From Bradyrhizobium sp. AZCC 1721 (GTDB taxonomy: Bacteria > Pseudomonadota > Alphaproteobacteria > Rhizobiales > Xanthobacteraceae): 64,000 nucleotides of DNA. The translations under genes and the position numbers were made by a program. The notes under the pieces were generated by a model. That model saw nothing but the letters and a program-made list of their open reading frames with translations, was not told the origin of the DNA and did no database searches. Shown piece after piece: positions 1 through 10,487 of the stretch; within the stretch, counting starts at the first letter, position 1, and every line of letters begins with the position of its first letter. Location of the stretch: assembly GCF_036924715.1 (NCBI RefSeq), contig NZ_JAZHSB010000001.1, forward strand, positions 7,090,878-7,154,877, in the 5' to 3' direction.

Positions 1-220
1 GGCGGTTGTGCAGGCGCGGATCGGGATTGGCGTTCTCCGCCCACACCACCGCCACCACCTCGCGCGGCCCGAGCGGCACGCAAACGACATCGCCTGCCCT
101 CAGCTCCATGCCGCGCGGCACGCGGTAGGAATAGTTCTGATTGAGCGCGACCGGCACCAGCACGTCGACGACGCGGGTCGACGAGGCCGATGAGCTGATT
201 TGGCGGGTGGCGTGGTCCAT
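1..220 (-). CDS. priA: Primosomal protein N' (PriA), 5' end only
   Basis: The first 73 codons of a gene that runs off the left edge. It starts at the ATG complementary to 218-220. The visible N-terminus (VVDVLVPVALNQNYSYRVP followed by GDVVCVPLGPREVVAVVW) matches the DNA-binding 3'BD domain of PriA, the helicase that reloads the replisome at stalled forks. The helicase and zinc-binding parts lie outside the window. It is divergent from the XerC-type gene, with a 143-bp shared upstream region. The call rests on the N-terminal domain and on the priA/xerC neighbourhood. Confidence 0.8.
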   Translation of the reverse strand, partial: MDHATRQISSSASSTRVVDVLVPVALNQNYSYRVPRGMELRAGDVVCVPLGPREVVAVVWAENANPDPRLHNR

Positions 221-363
221 CGGGGGAATCAGGCTTGCGGTATCTGGAGCGACGCTAGCGCGGCGCCGGTGAGTTAGCGAACGGTAAACGAAAGAGGTGC
301 GATATAATGCGCTGAATCACCGTCTCCAAGACAAGCTCTCAAGACAGGCTCTCGAAGGCAAGG

Positions 364-1338
364 ATGATGGCCAGGGAAGTTCCGGCACTGCAAGCGATCG
401 AGCTCGAATGCGCCGACGAAGGTCTCGCGCGGGAGATGACCCGCTGGCTGACGCATCTGCGCGCCGAACGGCGGCTATCGCAAAAGACGCTCGAAGCCTA
501 CGCCCGCGACCTCCGCCAATGCCTCACTTTCCTTGCCGAACACTGGGGTGAGAAGGTCACGCTGAAACGATTTGCAGCGCTGGAGGCCACCGACGTCAGG
601 GCTTTCATGGCGATGCGCCGTGCCGACGACATCGCCGGGCGCTCGCTGATGCGGGCGCTGGCGGGGTTGCGGTCGTTCGGCCGCTACCTCGAACGGGAGG
701 GCAAGGGCAAGGTCGGAGCTCTGTCCGCGATCCGCGCGCCGAAAATTGCAAAAAGCCTGCCGAAGCCGATCCAGATGGCCGCCGCCAGGCGCTTTGCCGA
801 TGCCGACGAGCGCGCCGGCGAGGAACGTGATCCCTGGATTCTCGCGCGCGACGCCGCGGTGATGGCGCTGCTCTATGGATCTGGCTTGCGTATCTCCGAA
901 GCGCTGGGACTGAAACGCCAGGACGTGCCCAAACCGGGCGAAGGCGACGTCATTATCGTCACCGGCAAGGGCAACAAGACCCGCATGGTGCCGGTGCTGC
1001 AAAACGTGCTGGCGCTGATCGCCGATTACGTTGCGATGTGCCCGCATTCATTGCCGCCGGCCGGCCCGATCTTCGTCGGCGCGCGCGGCGGACCGCTTTC
1101 CCCACGGATCATCCAGCTCACCATGGAGCGACTGCGCGGCGCGCTGGGGCTACCCGACAGCGCCACCCCGCACGCGCTGCGGCATTCTTTCGCAACCCAT
1201 CTGCTCAGCCGCGGCGGCGATCTGCGCGCGATCCAGGAACTGCTCGGCCACGCCTCGCTCTCGACCACCCAGATCTACACCGGGATCGACAGCGAGCGGC
1301 TCTTGGAAGTGTACAAGAGTGCGCATCCGCGCGGCTGA
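364..1338 (+). CDS. xerC: Tyrosine recombinase XerC
   Basis: Site-specific recombinase of the XerC/XerD pair that resolves chromosome dimers at dif. The 324-residue product has the SAM-like core-binding domain at about residues 22-115 and the catalytic domain at about 145-320. All expected catalytic residues are visible: R176 (GSGLRISEALGL), K202 (GKGNKTR), H270 and R273 (HALRHSFATHL), H296 (LLGHASLSTTQ) and nucleophile Y305 (QIYTGID). Two consecutive ATGs open the frame, so the start could be one codon later. Length is slightly above the usual 300 because of an N-terminal extension. The neighbour priA is divergent. XerC rather than XerD is inferred from context. Confidence 0.9.
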   Translation: MMAREVPALQAIELECADEGLAREMTRWLTHLRAERRLSQKTLEAYARDLRQCLTFLAEHWGEKVTLKRFAALEATDVRAFMAMRRADDIAGRSLMRALAGLRSFGRYLEREGKGKVGALSAIRAPKIAKSLPKPIQMAAARRFADADERAGEERDPWILARDAAVMALLYGSGLRISEALGLKRQDVPKPGEGDVIIVTGKGNKTRMVPVLQNVLALIADYVAMCPHSLPPAGPIFVGARGGPLSPRIIQLTMERLRGALGLPDSATPHALRHSFATHLLSRGGDLRAIQELLGHASLSTTQIYTGIDSERLLEVYKSAHPRG

Positions 1339-1458
1339 ATCTCGGCGCTCGGCGTCGACATACTCCCGTCACATCGGTGGCTTCCTTAGCTGACCTCTTG
1401 CGCTCGCGTTGCGGTTCCGGCAATCGTGCGCGCGTCAACCGACAGGAGGGGAGTATAA

Positions 1459-2049
1459 ATGGGCGCACATGAAAGCATGGAGCATGCGGAGCATGCCGAG
1501 CACGCTTCGGGGTCGAACAAGAAGATCGCGTTGCTGATCGCGGTGATCGCCCTGTTTCTGGCGCTGTCGGAAACGCTGGGCAAGGGCGCACAGACCGAAG
1601 CCATCAGCAAGAATGTCGAGGCTTCGAATCTCTGGGCATTCTTCCAGGCCAAGAGCATCCGCCGCACCGTGGTGCAGGCCACCGCCGAACACGCCAAGCT
1701 CAGCCTCGGCACCGTCGGGGACGATGGCGCAAAGGCGGCGCTGCAGAAGCAGATCGACGACTGGAACAAGACTGCGCAGCGCTATCGCTCGGAGCCGGAC
1801 ACCGGCGAAGGTTCGGAAGAGTTGGCAAAACGCGCCAAGCACGCCGAGCACGAGCGCGACGAGGCGACCGCAAAATATCACCACTACGAAATCGCTTCAG
1901 CCGCCTTCCAGATCGGCATCGTGCTGGCGTCCGCCACCATCATCACCGGCATGATCGTGCTGGCCTGGGTCTCCGGCATATTGGCGATCGCCGGCATCGG
2001 CATCACCGCGCTCGGCCTCTACGCCCCGCATCTTTTGCATTTGCATTGA
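1459..2049 (+). CDS. DUF4337-family membrane protein
   Basis: A 196-residue protein of unknown function resembling the DUF4337 family. A short His/Glu-rich head (residues 5-16, HESMEHAEHAEH) precedes a membrane segment at about 22-39, a long hydrophilic, probably helical region (about 45-145), and two closely spaced C-terminal membrane segments (about 150-190). It ends in HLLHLH. A strong ribosome-binding site (AGGAGGGG) lies 8-9 bases before the ATG. It is separated from xerC by 120 bases and followed directly by a palindromic repeat, so it is probably a single-gene unit. The histidine clusters at both ends could bind metal, but that is only a guess. Confidence 0.7.
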   Translation: MGAHESMEHAEHAEHASGSNKKIALLIAVIALFLALSETLGKGAQTEAISKNVEASNLWAFFQAKSIRRTVVQATAEHAKLSLGTVGDDGAKAALQKQIDDWNKTAQRYRSEPDTGEGSEELAKRAKHAEHERDEATAKYHHYEIASAAFQIGIVLASATIITGMIVLAWVSGILAIAGIGITALGLYAPHLLHLH

Positions 2050-2052
2050 GTG

Positions 2053-2160
2053 GTCATGCCCCGCGAAGGCGGGGCATCCAGTACGCCGCGGCTTCTCGAC
2101 TCAATCACCGGCGCCTCTGGAATACTGGGCGCCGGTCAAGCCGGGCGACGACAGCAAGAA
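2053..2160. repeat. Palindromic interspersed repeat (GTATCCAGTACGCCGCGG family)
   Basis: Non-coding block between two convergent genes. It contains a short hairpin (GCCCCGCGAAGGCGGGGC), the sequence CCAGTACGCCGCGGCTTCTC and an inner palindrome ending GCCGGGCGACGAC. Related blocks sharing the CCAGTACGCCGCGG core occur at 14783-14886, 34250-34395 and 39943-40045, always between genes. Confidence 0.75.
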
Positions 2161-2161
2161 G

Positions 2162-2692
2162 CTACCGCGCTTCGTGCACGCTCCTGCGGAAGCGCGCGAT
2201 CGTGCGCAGCATGCGCGATGACCAGCTATCACCGTCGCCGCGCAAAATTTCCCGGATGCGCTGCTTGATTGGATGGACCAGGGCGGCTGCCTTGGCGCGC
2301 ATCGCCATGACGAATTCATAGGTCTTCTTGAACCACGCCATCTGCAGCAGCTTCGGCCGCGTCACGTCGAAGATGAACGCGGTGACGCCGACGCCGAGCA
2401 ATTTGCCGAACACGATCACGACCGCCGCGCTGAACCAGTATTGGTGCGCCAGTAGCCAGAGCCCGGCCAGCTTGAGCGGAAACAGCGGGATGACAGGCAC
2501 GGCAAACACGATCAGCGTCATCGCCGGCGACAGCGCATCGACCCGGTCGGACAGCCATCGCTTGAAGGCGCGAAGCGGAATCAGCGCAACGATGCGCTCG
2601 ACGATCGGCTCGAGATGATCCCACAGCCAGGCTTCGATCAGGAAGATGACCGCAAGCAGGACCCAGAACGGCTGAAGTAGGCGGCGCATCAT
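2162..2692 (-). CDS. Small integral membrane protein, unknown function
   Basis: A 176-residue protein with three hydrophobic segments at about residues 7-24, 57-82 and 86-110. A basic cytoplasmic-looking C-terminal half follows (many Arg/Lys, for example HPIKQRIREILRG). I do not recognise a named family; similar short membrane proteins are common in Bradyrhizobium. It is convergent with the DUF4337 gene and lies 124 bases from the end of lpdA on the same strand, so it may or may not be cotranscribed with the TCA operon. The two leading methionines leave the start uncertain by one codon. Confidence 0.6.
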   Translation of the reverse strand: MMRRLLQPFWVLLAVIFLIEAWLWDHLEPIVERIVALIPLRAFKRWLSDRVDALSPAMTLIVFAVPVIPLFPLKLAGLWLLAHQYWFSAAVVIVFGKLLGVGVTAFIFDVTRPKLLQMAWFKKTYEFVMAMRAKAAALVHPIKQRIREILRGDGDSWSSRMLRTIARFRRSVHEAR

Positions 2693-2816
2693 CGATCGTG
2701 ATCTTTAGAGAGGAATGACATTCTTGATTCGTCGCTCCGCTCTATCTCTACGTTCAAAGCATGGTCTTTTCGAGAATGGATAGCCGCTTCTTCAATCATG
2801 CTCTGCCGGACGTCGA

Positions 2817-4217
<1,401 letters not shown>

Positions 4218-4252
4218 GATGAAGTCCTGTAGCTGAGATAAGGTGTCAGGTA

Positions 4253-5011
4253 TTACCGGCCGCCCGATACATCCAGGATGGCGCTGGTGACGTAGGAAGC
4301 CTCGTCCGAAATCAACCAGACGATGGCATTGGCGATTTCTTCGGCGGTGCCGACGCGCTTCATCGGCACCATATGCGCGAGCCGATGCGCGCGGTCGGGC
4401 TCGCCGCCGGAAGCATGAATATCCGTATCGATCAGTCCAGGCCGGATCGCGGCGACCCGAATGCCCTCTCCGGCAACCTCATAGCCAAGGCCGATGGTGA
4501 AGGAATCAACCGCGCCCTTGGACGCCGCATAATCCACATACGTATTGGGCGAGCCGAGTTTCGCCGCGACCGAGGAAAGATTGACGATGACGCCGCCCGC
4601 GCCGCCGTTGCGGGTCGACATCCGCTTCACGGCTTCGCGCGCGCATAAAATGCTGCCGGTGACGTTGACTGCCATCATGCGCTGGATGCGCTCGGCCGAC
4701 ATCTCCTCGACACGTATCGTCGGGCCGACAATGCCGGCATTGTTGACGAGCGCCCCAAGCGTCCCGAAGTCATCGGCGGCCTTGAACAGCGCGAGAATGT
4801 CCGCCTCGCTGCCAACGTCGCACTTCACGGCGATCGCCTTGCCGTTCTTGCGTTCGATCAGCGAGACGACCTCATCGGCCGCCGCCTTGTTGCTGGCGTA
4901 GCCGACCACGACGCGAAAGCCGCGCGCGGCGGCGGCGATGGCGGCCGCACGGCCGATGCCGCGGCTGCCGCCGGTGATCACAACAACCTTGTCCGTCACA
5001 TCAGGCCCCAC
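4253..5011 (-). CDS. SDR-family NAD(P)-dependent oxidoreductase
   Basis: Classical short-chain dehydrogenase/reductase of 252 residues. It has the cofactor motif TGGSRGIG (13-20), the NNAG motif (90-93), the catalytic Ser in NLSSVAAK, the Y161-x3-K165 pair (YAASK), and the PG motif after the active site (RPGLIDTDIH). The substrate cannot be read from the sequence; FabG-like sugar or 3-oxoacyl reductases look similar. It sits inside the TCA operon between sucB and lpdA with gaps of 67 and 35 bases. It therefore appears to be cotranscribed with the 2-oxoglutarate dehydrogenase genes, though nothing in the sequence explains a metabolic link. Confidence 0.85.
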   Translation of the reverse strand: MGPDVTDKVVVITGGSRGIGRAAAIAAAARGFRVVVGYASNKAAADEVVSLIERKNGKAIAVKCDVGSEADILALFKAADDFGTLGALVNNAGIVGPTIRVEEMSAERIQRMMAVNVTGSILCAREAVKRMSTRNGGAGGVIVNLSSVAAKLGSPNTYVDYAASKGAVDSFTIGLGYEVAGEGIRVAAIRPGLIDTDIHASGGEPDRAHRLAHMVPMKRVGTAEEIANAIVWLISDEASYVTSAILDVSGGR

Positions 5012-5078
5012 AAATCAACGTGCATGATCCACGGCTTGCGGCGCAGGCATGAGCGCCGACGCCGGCAAGCGTGTTGTG

Positions 5079-6320
5079 TCAGAGATCCAGCACCAGCCGC
5101 GCGGGATCCTCCAGGCTCTCCTTGACGCGCACCAGGAACGTCACCGCCTCCTTGCCGTCGATCACGCGGTGATCATAGGACAGCGCCAGATACATCATCG
5201 GGCGCACCTCGATCTTGCCGCCGACCACCATCGGCCGCTCCTGGATCTTGTGCATGCCCAAGATGCCGGATTGCGGGGCGTTGAGGATCGGCGTCGACAT
5301 CAGCGAACCGTAGATGCCGCCATTGGTGATGGTGAAGGTGCCGCCCTGCATCTCGTCGATCTTGAGCTGGCCGTCGCGGGCGCGGCGGCCGAAATCGGCG
5401 ATCGATTTTTCGATGTCGGAGATCGACCTGTGGTCGCAGTCGCGCACCACAGGCACGACCAAACCCTTGTCGGTGCCGACGGCGACGCCGATGTGGTAAT
5501 AGTTCTTGTAGATCAAATCGGTGCCGTCGATCTCGGCATTGACGGCCGGGATGTCCTTCAGCGCCTGCACCACTGCCTTGGTGAAGAAGCCCATGAAGCC
5601 GAGCTTGCTGCCATGCTTCTTCTCGAACACGTCCTTGTACTGCGCGCGCATCGCCATGATGTGGCTCATGTCGACCTCGTTGAAGGTCGTGAGCATCGCG
5701 GCCGTGTTCTGCACGTCCTTCAGCCGCCGCGCGATGGTCTGGCGCAGCCGCGTCATCTTCACGCGCTCTTCGCGCGCGGCATCATCGGCCGGCGACGGCG
5801 CGCGGACCTGCACGGAAGCGGCCGGCTGATTGACCGGGGTCGGCGCCGACGCCGCCTTCTCGATCGCGGCCAGCATGTCGCCCTTGGTGACGCGGCCGTC
5901 CTTGCCGGAGCCGGGCACAGTCGCCGCATCGATGCCGCTCTCGGCGGAAAGTTTGCGAACCGACGGCGCCAGCGGCGCATCTGCTGCCGCAGCCTTCGGA
6001 GCCGCAGCAGGTGCCGCGGCGGGCGCTGCAGCCGGAGCGGTGGTCTTGGCGGGTGCGGCCGCGGCCGGCTTGGCGGCGCTGGCGGCACCTTCATTGATCT
6101 GCCCGAGCAGCGCGCCGACGGCGACGGTCTCGCCGTCCTTGGCCGCGATCTCGCCGAGCACGCCGGCGGATGGCGCCGGCACTTCGATGGTGACCTTGTC
6201 GGTCTCGAGCTCGACCAGCGGCTCATCCACCGCCACCGCCTCGCCGGCCTTCTTGAACCAGCGGCCGATGGTGGCTTCCGTCACGGACTCGCCGAGCGTC
6301 GGAACACGAATTTCAGTCAT
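5079..6320 (-). CDS. sucB: 2-oxoglutarate dehydrogenase E2, dihydrolipoyllysine succinyltransferase
   Basis: E2 core of the 2-oxoglutarate dehydrogenase complex, transferring the succinyl group to CoA. The start is set at the ATG opening MTEIRVPTLGESV, because the upstream in-frame codons do not resemble the family. The 413-residue product has one lipoyl domain with K42 in ETDKVTIEV, an Ala/Pro-rich linker (about 80-115), an E1/E3-binding domain (about 115-155, SVRKLSAESGID), and the acyltransferase domain ending in the catalytic SYDHRVIDG (H384, D388). It lies downstream of sucA, separated by a 150-bp gap that carries a palindromic repeat. Confidence 0.95.
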   Translation of the reverse strand: MTEIRVPTLGESVTEATIGRWFKKAGEAVAVDEPLVELETDKVTIEVPAPSAGVLGEIAAKDGETVAVGALLGQINEGAASAAKPAAAAPAKTTAPAAAPAAAPAAAPKAAAADAPLAPSVRKLSAESGIDAATVPGSGKDGRVTKGDMLAAIEKAASAPTPVNQPAASVQVRAPSPADDAAREERVKMTRLRQTIARRLKDVQNTAAMLTTFNEVDMSHIMAMRAQYKDVFEKKHGSKLGFMGFFTKAVVQALKDIPAVNAEIDGTDLIYKNYYHIGVAVGTDKGLVVPVVRDCDHRSISDIEKSIADFGRRARDGQLKIDEMQGGTFTITNGGIYGSLMSTPILNAPQSGILGMHKIQERPMVVGGKIEVRPMMYLALSYDHRVIDGKEAVTFLVRVKESLEDPARLVLDL

Positions 6321-6339
6321 GGTATTTTTCCTCTTTGCG

Positions 6340-6462
6340 TCATGGCCGGGCTCGTCCCAGCCATCCACGCCCTAAGACAATTTTGACAAGCAAGACGTGG
6401 ATGCCCGGGACATTGGGGCGAAGACGGCACTGCGCGCCTTTGCCCCGGGCATGACGACTTGG
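6340..6462. repeat. Palindromic repeat between sucA and sucB
   Basis: Non-coding inverted repeat. GTCATGGCCGGGCTCGTCC and CATCCACGC on the left are mirrored on the right by GACGTGGATGCCCGGGACA and by GCCCCGGGCATGACGAC. It occupies almost the whole sucA-sucB gap inside a presumed operon, so it could act as an mRNA-stabilising or attenuating structure. A related block is at 20714-20925. Confidence 0.7.
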
Positions 6463-6470
6463 GGCAATTG

Positions 6471-9428
6471 CTAGTTCAGCGCCTCATCCAGCATGGCCTT
6501 GAGTTGCGCCAGATGCTTCGACATCAAACCGGTGGCGGTTGCCGCCGAGGCGGCGCGGCCGGCGTAACGCGGACGCCGGTTCGGCGCGTGGATCTGGTTC
6601 AGCACCCATTCGAGGTAGGGCTCGATGAAATGCCATGCGCCCATGTTGCGCGGCTCTTCCTGGCACCACACCACTTCGGCGTTCTTGAAGCGGACGAGCT
6701 CCTGCACCAGCGCCTTCAGCGGCACCGGATAGAGCTGCTCGACGCGCAGGATGTAGATGTCGTCGATGCCGCGCTTCTCGCGCTCCTCGTAAAGATCGTA
6801 ATAGACCTTGCCCGAGCACAGCAGGACGCGGCGGATCTTGTCGTCAGGCGCCAGCTTGATCTTCTCGTCGGGCAGCATCTGCGCGTCATCGTACAGAATG
6901 CGGTGGAACGTCGTGTCCTTGCCTAGCTCATCGAGCCGCGAGACCGCGCGCTTGTGGCGCAACAGCGACTTCGGCGTCATCACGATCAGGGGCTTGCGGA
7001 TCTCGCGATGTAACTGGCGCCGTAGCACGTGGAAGTAATTCGCCGGCGTGGTCGGATACACCACCTGCATGTTGTCTTCGGCGCACATCTGCAGGAAACG
7101 CTCAAGCCGCGCCGAGGAGTGCTCCGGTCCCTGCCCTTCATAGCCATGTGGCAGCAAGCAGACGAGGCCGGACATGCGCAGCCATTTGCGTTCGCCGGAA
7201 GAGATGAACTGGTCGAACAGCACCTGCGCACCATTGGCGAAGTCGCCGAACTGGGCTTCCCACATCGCCAGCGCCTTCGGCTCGGCCAGCGAATAACCGT
7301 ACTCGAAGCCGAGCACCGCCTCTTCGGACAGCAGCGAGTTGATGACCTCGTAGTGGCCCTGATCGTGGCCAAGGTGGTTGAACGGCGTGTAGCGGCTCTC
7401 GTCTTCCTGGTCGATCAGCACCGAATGGCGCTGCGAGAAGGTGCCGCGTTCGGAATCCTGGCCGGATAGCCGGACGTGGTGGCCTTCCTGCATCAGCGTG
7501 CAGAACGCCAGCGCTTCGCCGGTCGCCCAGTCGATGCCGACACCGTTGTCGATGGCCTTGGCGCGGTTTTCCAGGAAACGCTGGATCGTGCGGTGAACCC
7601 GGAAACCGTCCGGCACCTTGGTGATCTTGCGCCCGATATCCTTGAGGATACCGACATCGACGCCGGTGACGCCGCGGCGAGCGTCTTCTTCCTGGTCGGC
7701 GGATTTGAAGCCGGCCCATTTGCCGTCGAGCCAGTCGGCCTTGTTGGGCTTGTAGCCGGAGCCTGCCTCGAGCTCGGCATCGAGCCGCGCGCGCCAGTCG
7801 GCCTTCGCCTTCCCGACCTCGCCTTCGGTCAGCACGCCGTCGGCGACCAGGCGCTTGGCGTAGAGTTCGAGCGTCGACGGATGCGAGGCGATGTGCTTGT
7901 ACATCACCGGCTGGGTAAACGCCGGCTCATCGCCCTCGTTATGGCCGTGCCTGCGATAGCAGAACATGTCGATCACGACCGGCTTGTGGAATTTCTGCCG
8001 GAACTCGATCGCGACCTTCGCCGCGAACACCACCGCTTCCGGATCGTCGCCGTTCACGTGGAAGATCGGCGCATCGATCATCTTCGCCACGTCGGACGGA
8101 TATGGCGAGGAGCGCGAATAGCGCGGATAGGTGGTGAAACCGATCTGGTTGTTGACGATGAAATGCAGCGAGCCGCCGGTGCGGTAGCCCTTCAGGTCGG
8201 AGAGGCTGAAGCATTCCGCCACCACGCCCTGGCCGGCGAACGCGGCGTCGCCGTGCAGCAGCAGCGGCAGCACCGAGATGCGCATGTCGGGCGGATCGCC
8301 GTGCTGGTCCTGCTTGGCGCGCACCTTGCCGAGCACGACGGGGTCGACGATTTCCAGATGCGACGGGTTGGCGGTCAGCGACAGATGGATCTTGTTGCCG
8401 TCGAACTCGCGGTCGGACGACGCGCCGAGGTGATACTTCACGTCGCCCGAGCCTTCGACGTCCTCGGGATTGGCGGAGCCGCCCTTGAATTCATGGAACA
8501 GCGCGCGGTGCGACTTGCCCATCACCTGCGTCAGCACGTTGAGGCGGCCGCGATGCGGCATGCCCAAAACGATTTCCTTCACGCCGAGATTGCCGCCGCG
8601 CTTGATGATCTGCTCCAGCGCGGGGATCAACGACTCGGCACCGTCGAGGCCGAAACGCTTGGTGCCGGTGAATTTGAGATCGCAGAATTTTTCGAAACCT
8701 TCGGCTTCGATCAGCTTGTTGAGGATGGCGCGGCGCCCTTCCGGCGTAAAACTGATTTCCTTGTCCGGCCCCTCGATGCGCTCCTGGATCCAGGCCTTCT
8801 GCGCCGCGTTGCTGATGTGCATGAACTCGACGCCGAGCGTCTGGCAGTAGGTGCGTTCACAGATCGCGACGATCTCGCGCAGCGAGCCGTATTCGAGCCC
8901 GAGCACATGATCGAGGAAGATCTTGCGGTCGAAATCGGCCTCGGTGAAGCCATAGGTGCGCGGATCGAGCTCTTCGCGATCGCGCGGCGCTTCGATGCCG
9001 AGCGGATCGAGCTTGGCGTGGAAATGACCGCGCATGCGGTAGGCGCGGATCAGCATCAGGGCGCGAACCGAATCGCGCGTCGCCTGGTTGACGTCGGCAG
9101 GGGATAGTTCGGCGCCCTTGGCCTGCGCCTTGGCGGCTAGCTTGGCGCCGACGGCCCTCTCGACGGTGACCCAGTTACCGTCCAGCGCCGAGGTCAGTTC
9201 GTCCTGCGGCGTGATCGGCCAGTTGTCGCGGCCCCAGGAAGGCCCCTCGGCGTTCTTCTGGACGTCGGCCGGGGTGTCTTTCAGGCTCTTGAAGAATTGC
9301 TGCCAGTCGTTGTCGACCGAGCCGGGGTCCTGCTCGTAGCGGGCGTAGAGCTCGTCGATATAGGTGGCGTTGGTGCCTTGCAAAAATGAGGAAAGGGCAA
9401 ATGCTGCGTTCGCGTCCTGGCGAGACAT
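6471..9428 (-). CDS. sucA: 2-oxoglutarate dehydrogenase E1 component
   Basis: Thiamine-diphosphate-dependent E1 that decarboxylates 2-oxoglutarate and succinylates the E2 lipoyl group. At 985 residues it has family length. Readable landmarks are the N-terminal E2-interaction segment (SSFLQGTNATYIDELYARYE), GMPHRGRLNVL, the diphosphate-binding loop GDAAFAGQGVVAE, FTTYPRYSRSS, the transketolase-like pyrimidine region (YEYGYS-type FEYGYSLAEP) and LPHGYEGQGPEHSSARLER. It is fourth in the operon, 135 bases downstream of sucD. That gap is AT-richer than its surroundings and could hold an internal promoter, but I could not define one. Confidence 0.97.
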   Translation of the reverse strand: MSRQDANAAFALSSFLQGTNATYIDELYARYEQDPGSVDNDWQQFFKSLKDTPADVQKNAEGPSWGRDNWPITPQDELTSALDGNWVTVERAVGAKLAAKAQAKGAELSPADVNQATRDSVRALMLIRAYRMRGHFHAKLDPLGIEAPRDREELDPRTYGFTEADFDRKIFLDHVLGLEYGSLREIVAICERTYCQTLGVEFMHISNAAQKAWIQERIEGPDKEISFTPEGRRAILNKLIEAEGFEKFCDLKFTGTKRFGLDGAESLIPALEQIIKRGGNLGVKEIVLGMPHRGRLNVLTQVMGKSHRALFHEFKGGSANPEDVEGSGDVKYHLGASSDREFDGNKIHLSLTANPSHLEIVDPVVLGKVRAKQDQHGDPPDMRISVLPLLLHGDAAFAGQGVVAECFSLSDLKGYRTGGSLHFIVNNQIGFTTYPRYSRSSPYPSDVAKMIDAPIFHVNGDDPEAVVFAAKVAIEFRQKFHKPVVIDMFCYRRHGHNEGDEPAFTQPVMYKHIASHPSTLELYAKRLVADGVLTEGEVGKAKADWRARLDAELEAGSGYKPNKADWLDGKWAGFKSADQEEDARRGVTGVDVGILKDIGRKITKVPDGFRVHRTIQRFLENRAKAIDNGVGIDWATGEALAFCTLMQEGHHVRLSGQDSERGTFSQRHSVLIDQEDESRYTPFNHLGHDQGHYEVINSLLSEEAVLGFEYGYSLAEPKALAMWEAQFGDFANGAQVLFDQFISSGERKWLRMSGLVCLLPHGYEGQGPEHSSARLERFLQMCAEDNMQVVYPTTPANYFHVLRRQLHREIRKPLIVMTPKSLLRHKRAVSRLDELGKDTTFHRILYDDAQMLPDEKIKLAPDDKIRRVLLCSGKVYYDLYEEREKRGIDDIYILRVEQLYPVPLKALVQELVRFKNAEVVWCQEEPRNMGAWHFIEPYLEWVLNQIHAPNRRPRYAGRAASAATATGLMSKHLAQLKAMLDEALN

Positions 9429-9563
9429 GATGGCGTCCTGGTGAGTTTCGCTTTGCGCGTGGAAAACGGCGCTGTAGCCGGTCCGGGAGGCCCGAACCAG
9501 CTCGGTAAGAAGCTTTACCCTATTTAAGACGGATATTCCCGCCTAAAAGGACCAAGAACTGAA

Positions 9564-10448
9564 TTAAGATTTCAACTTTTCGGCAAGGGTATGTCCGAGC
9601 CGTGCCGGCGACGGAGACACCGTAATTCCGGCCGCCTCCATGGCCGCCGTCTTGGAGCCTGCGTCACCCTTGCCGCCGGAAATGATGGCGCCGGCATGCC
9701 CCATGCGGCGGCCGGGAGGGGCGGTGACGCCCGCGATGAAGCCAACCATCGGCTTTTTCCGGCCGCGCTTGGCTTCGTCCTTGATGAATTGGGCGGCGTC
9801 TTCCTCGGCCGAGCCGCCGATTTCACCAATCATGATGATCGAGGTGGTTTTCTCGTCCCTGAGGAACATCTCCAGCACGTCGATGAATTCGGTACCCTTG
9901 ACCGGGTCGCCGCCGATGCCGACCGCGGTGGTCTGACCGAGGCCCTCCTGGGTGGTCTGGAACACGGCCTCATAAGTCAACGTGCCCGAACGGGAAACGA
10001 TCCCGACGCTGCCCGGCTTGAAGATATTGGCCGGCATGATGCCGATCTTGCACTCGCCCGCCGTCATCACGCCCGGGCAGTTCGGCCCGATCAGCCGGGA
10101 TTTCGATCCCGACAACGAACGCTTCACGCGCACCATGTCCAGCACCGGAATGCCCTCGGTGATGCAGACGATCAGCGGAATCTCCGCATCGATCGCTTCG
10201 CAGATCGCGTCTGCCGCACCCGGCGGCGGGACATAGATCACGCTGGCGTCAGCGCCGGTCTTCTCGCGCGCCTCACGAACGGTGTCGAAGACGGGCAAGC
10301 CGAGATGCGTCGAGCCGCCCTTACCCGGCGAGGTGCCGCCGACCATCTTGGTGCCATACGCGATCGCGGCTTCCGAATGGAACGTGCCGTTCTTGCCCGT
10401 AAAACCCTGGCAGATGACTTTGGTGTTGCTGTCGATCAGAACGGACAT
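9564..10448 (-). CDS. sucD: Succinyl-CoA synthetase, alpha subunit
   Basis: Alpha subunit of the ADP/GDP-forming succinyl-CoA ligase, the substrate-level phosphorylation step of the TCA cycle. The 294-residue product begins MSVLIDSNTKVICQGFTGKNG (CoA-binding Rossmann fold). It contains the NCPGVMTAGECKIGIMP segment and the phosphohistidine loop RRMGHAGAIISGGKG, with the phosphorylated His at about residue 251. Usually sucD directly follows sucC; here a DUF1579-type gene lies between them, leaving 39 bases to sucD. Both subunits are intact, so the complex should form normally. Confidence 0.96.
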   Translation of the reverse strand: MSVLIDSNTKVICQGFTGKNGTFHSEAAIAYGTKMVGGTSPGKGGSTHLGLPVFDTVREAREKTGADASVIYVPPPGAADAICEAIDAEIPLIVCITEGIPVLDMVRVKRSLSGSKSRLIGPNCPGVMTAGECKIGIMPANIFKPGSVGIVSRSGTLTYEAVFQTTQEGLGQTTAVGIGGDPVKGTEFIDVLEMFLRDEKTTSIIMIGEIGGSAEEDAAQFIKDEAKRGRKKPMVGFIAGVTAPPGRRMGHAGAIISGGKGDAGSKTAAMEAAGITVSPSPARLGHTLAEKLKS

Positions 10449-10487
10449 GATTGCGAACGCTTTCTTCGGTGACCGTGAACGAGGGGG

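Noticed and set aside
5049..9107. Long plus-strand ORFs opposite sucB and sucA (445 and 543 codons)
   Set aside because: They are antisense frames kept open by high GC content; the minus strand carries unmistakable sucB and sucA.
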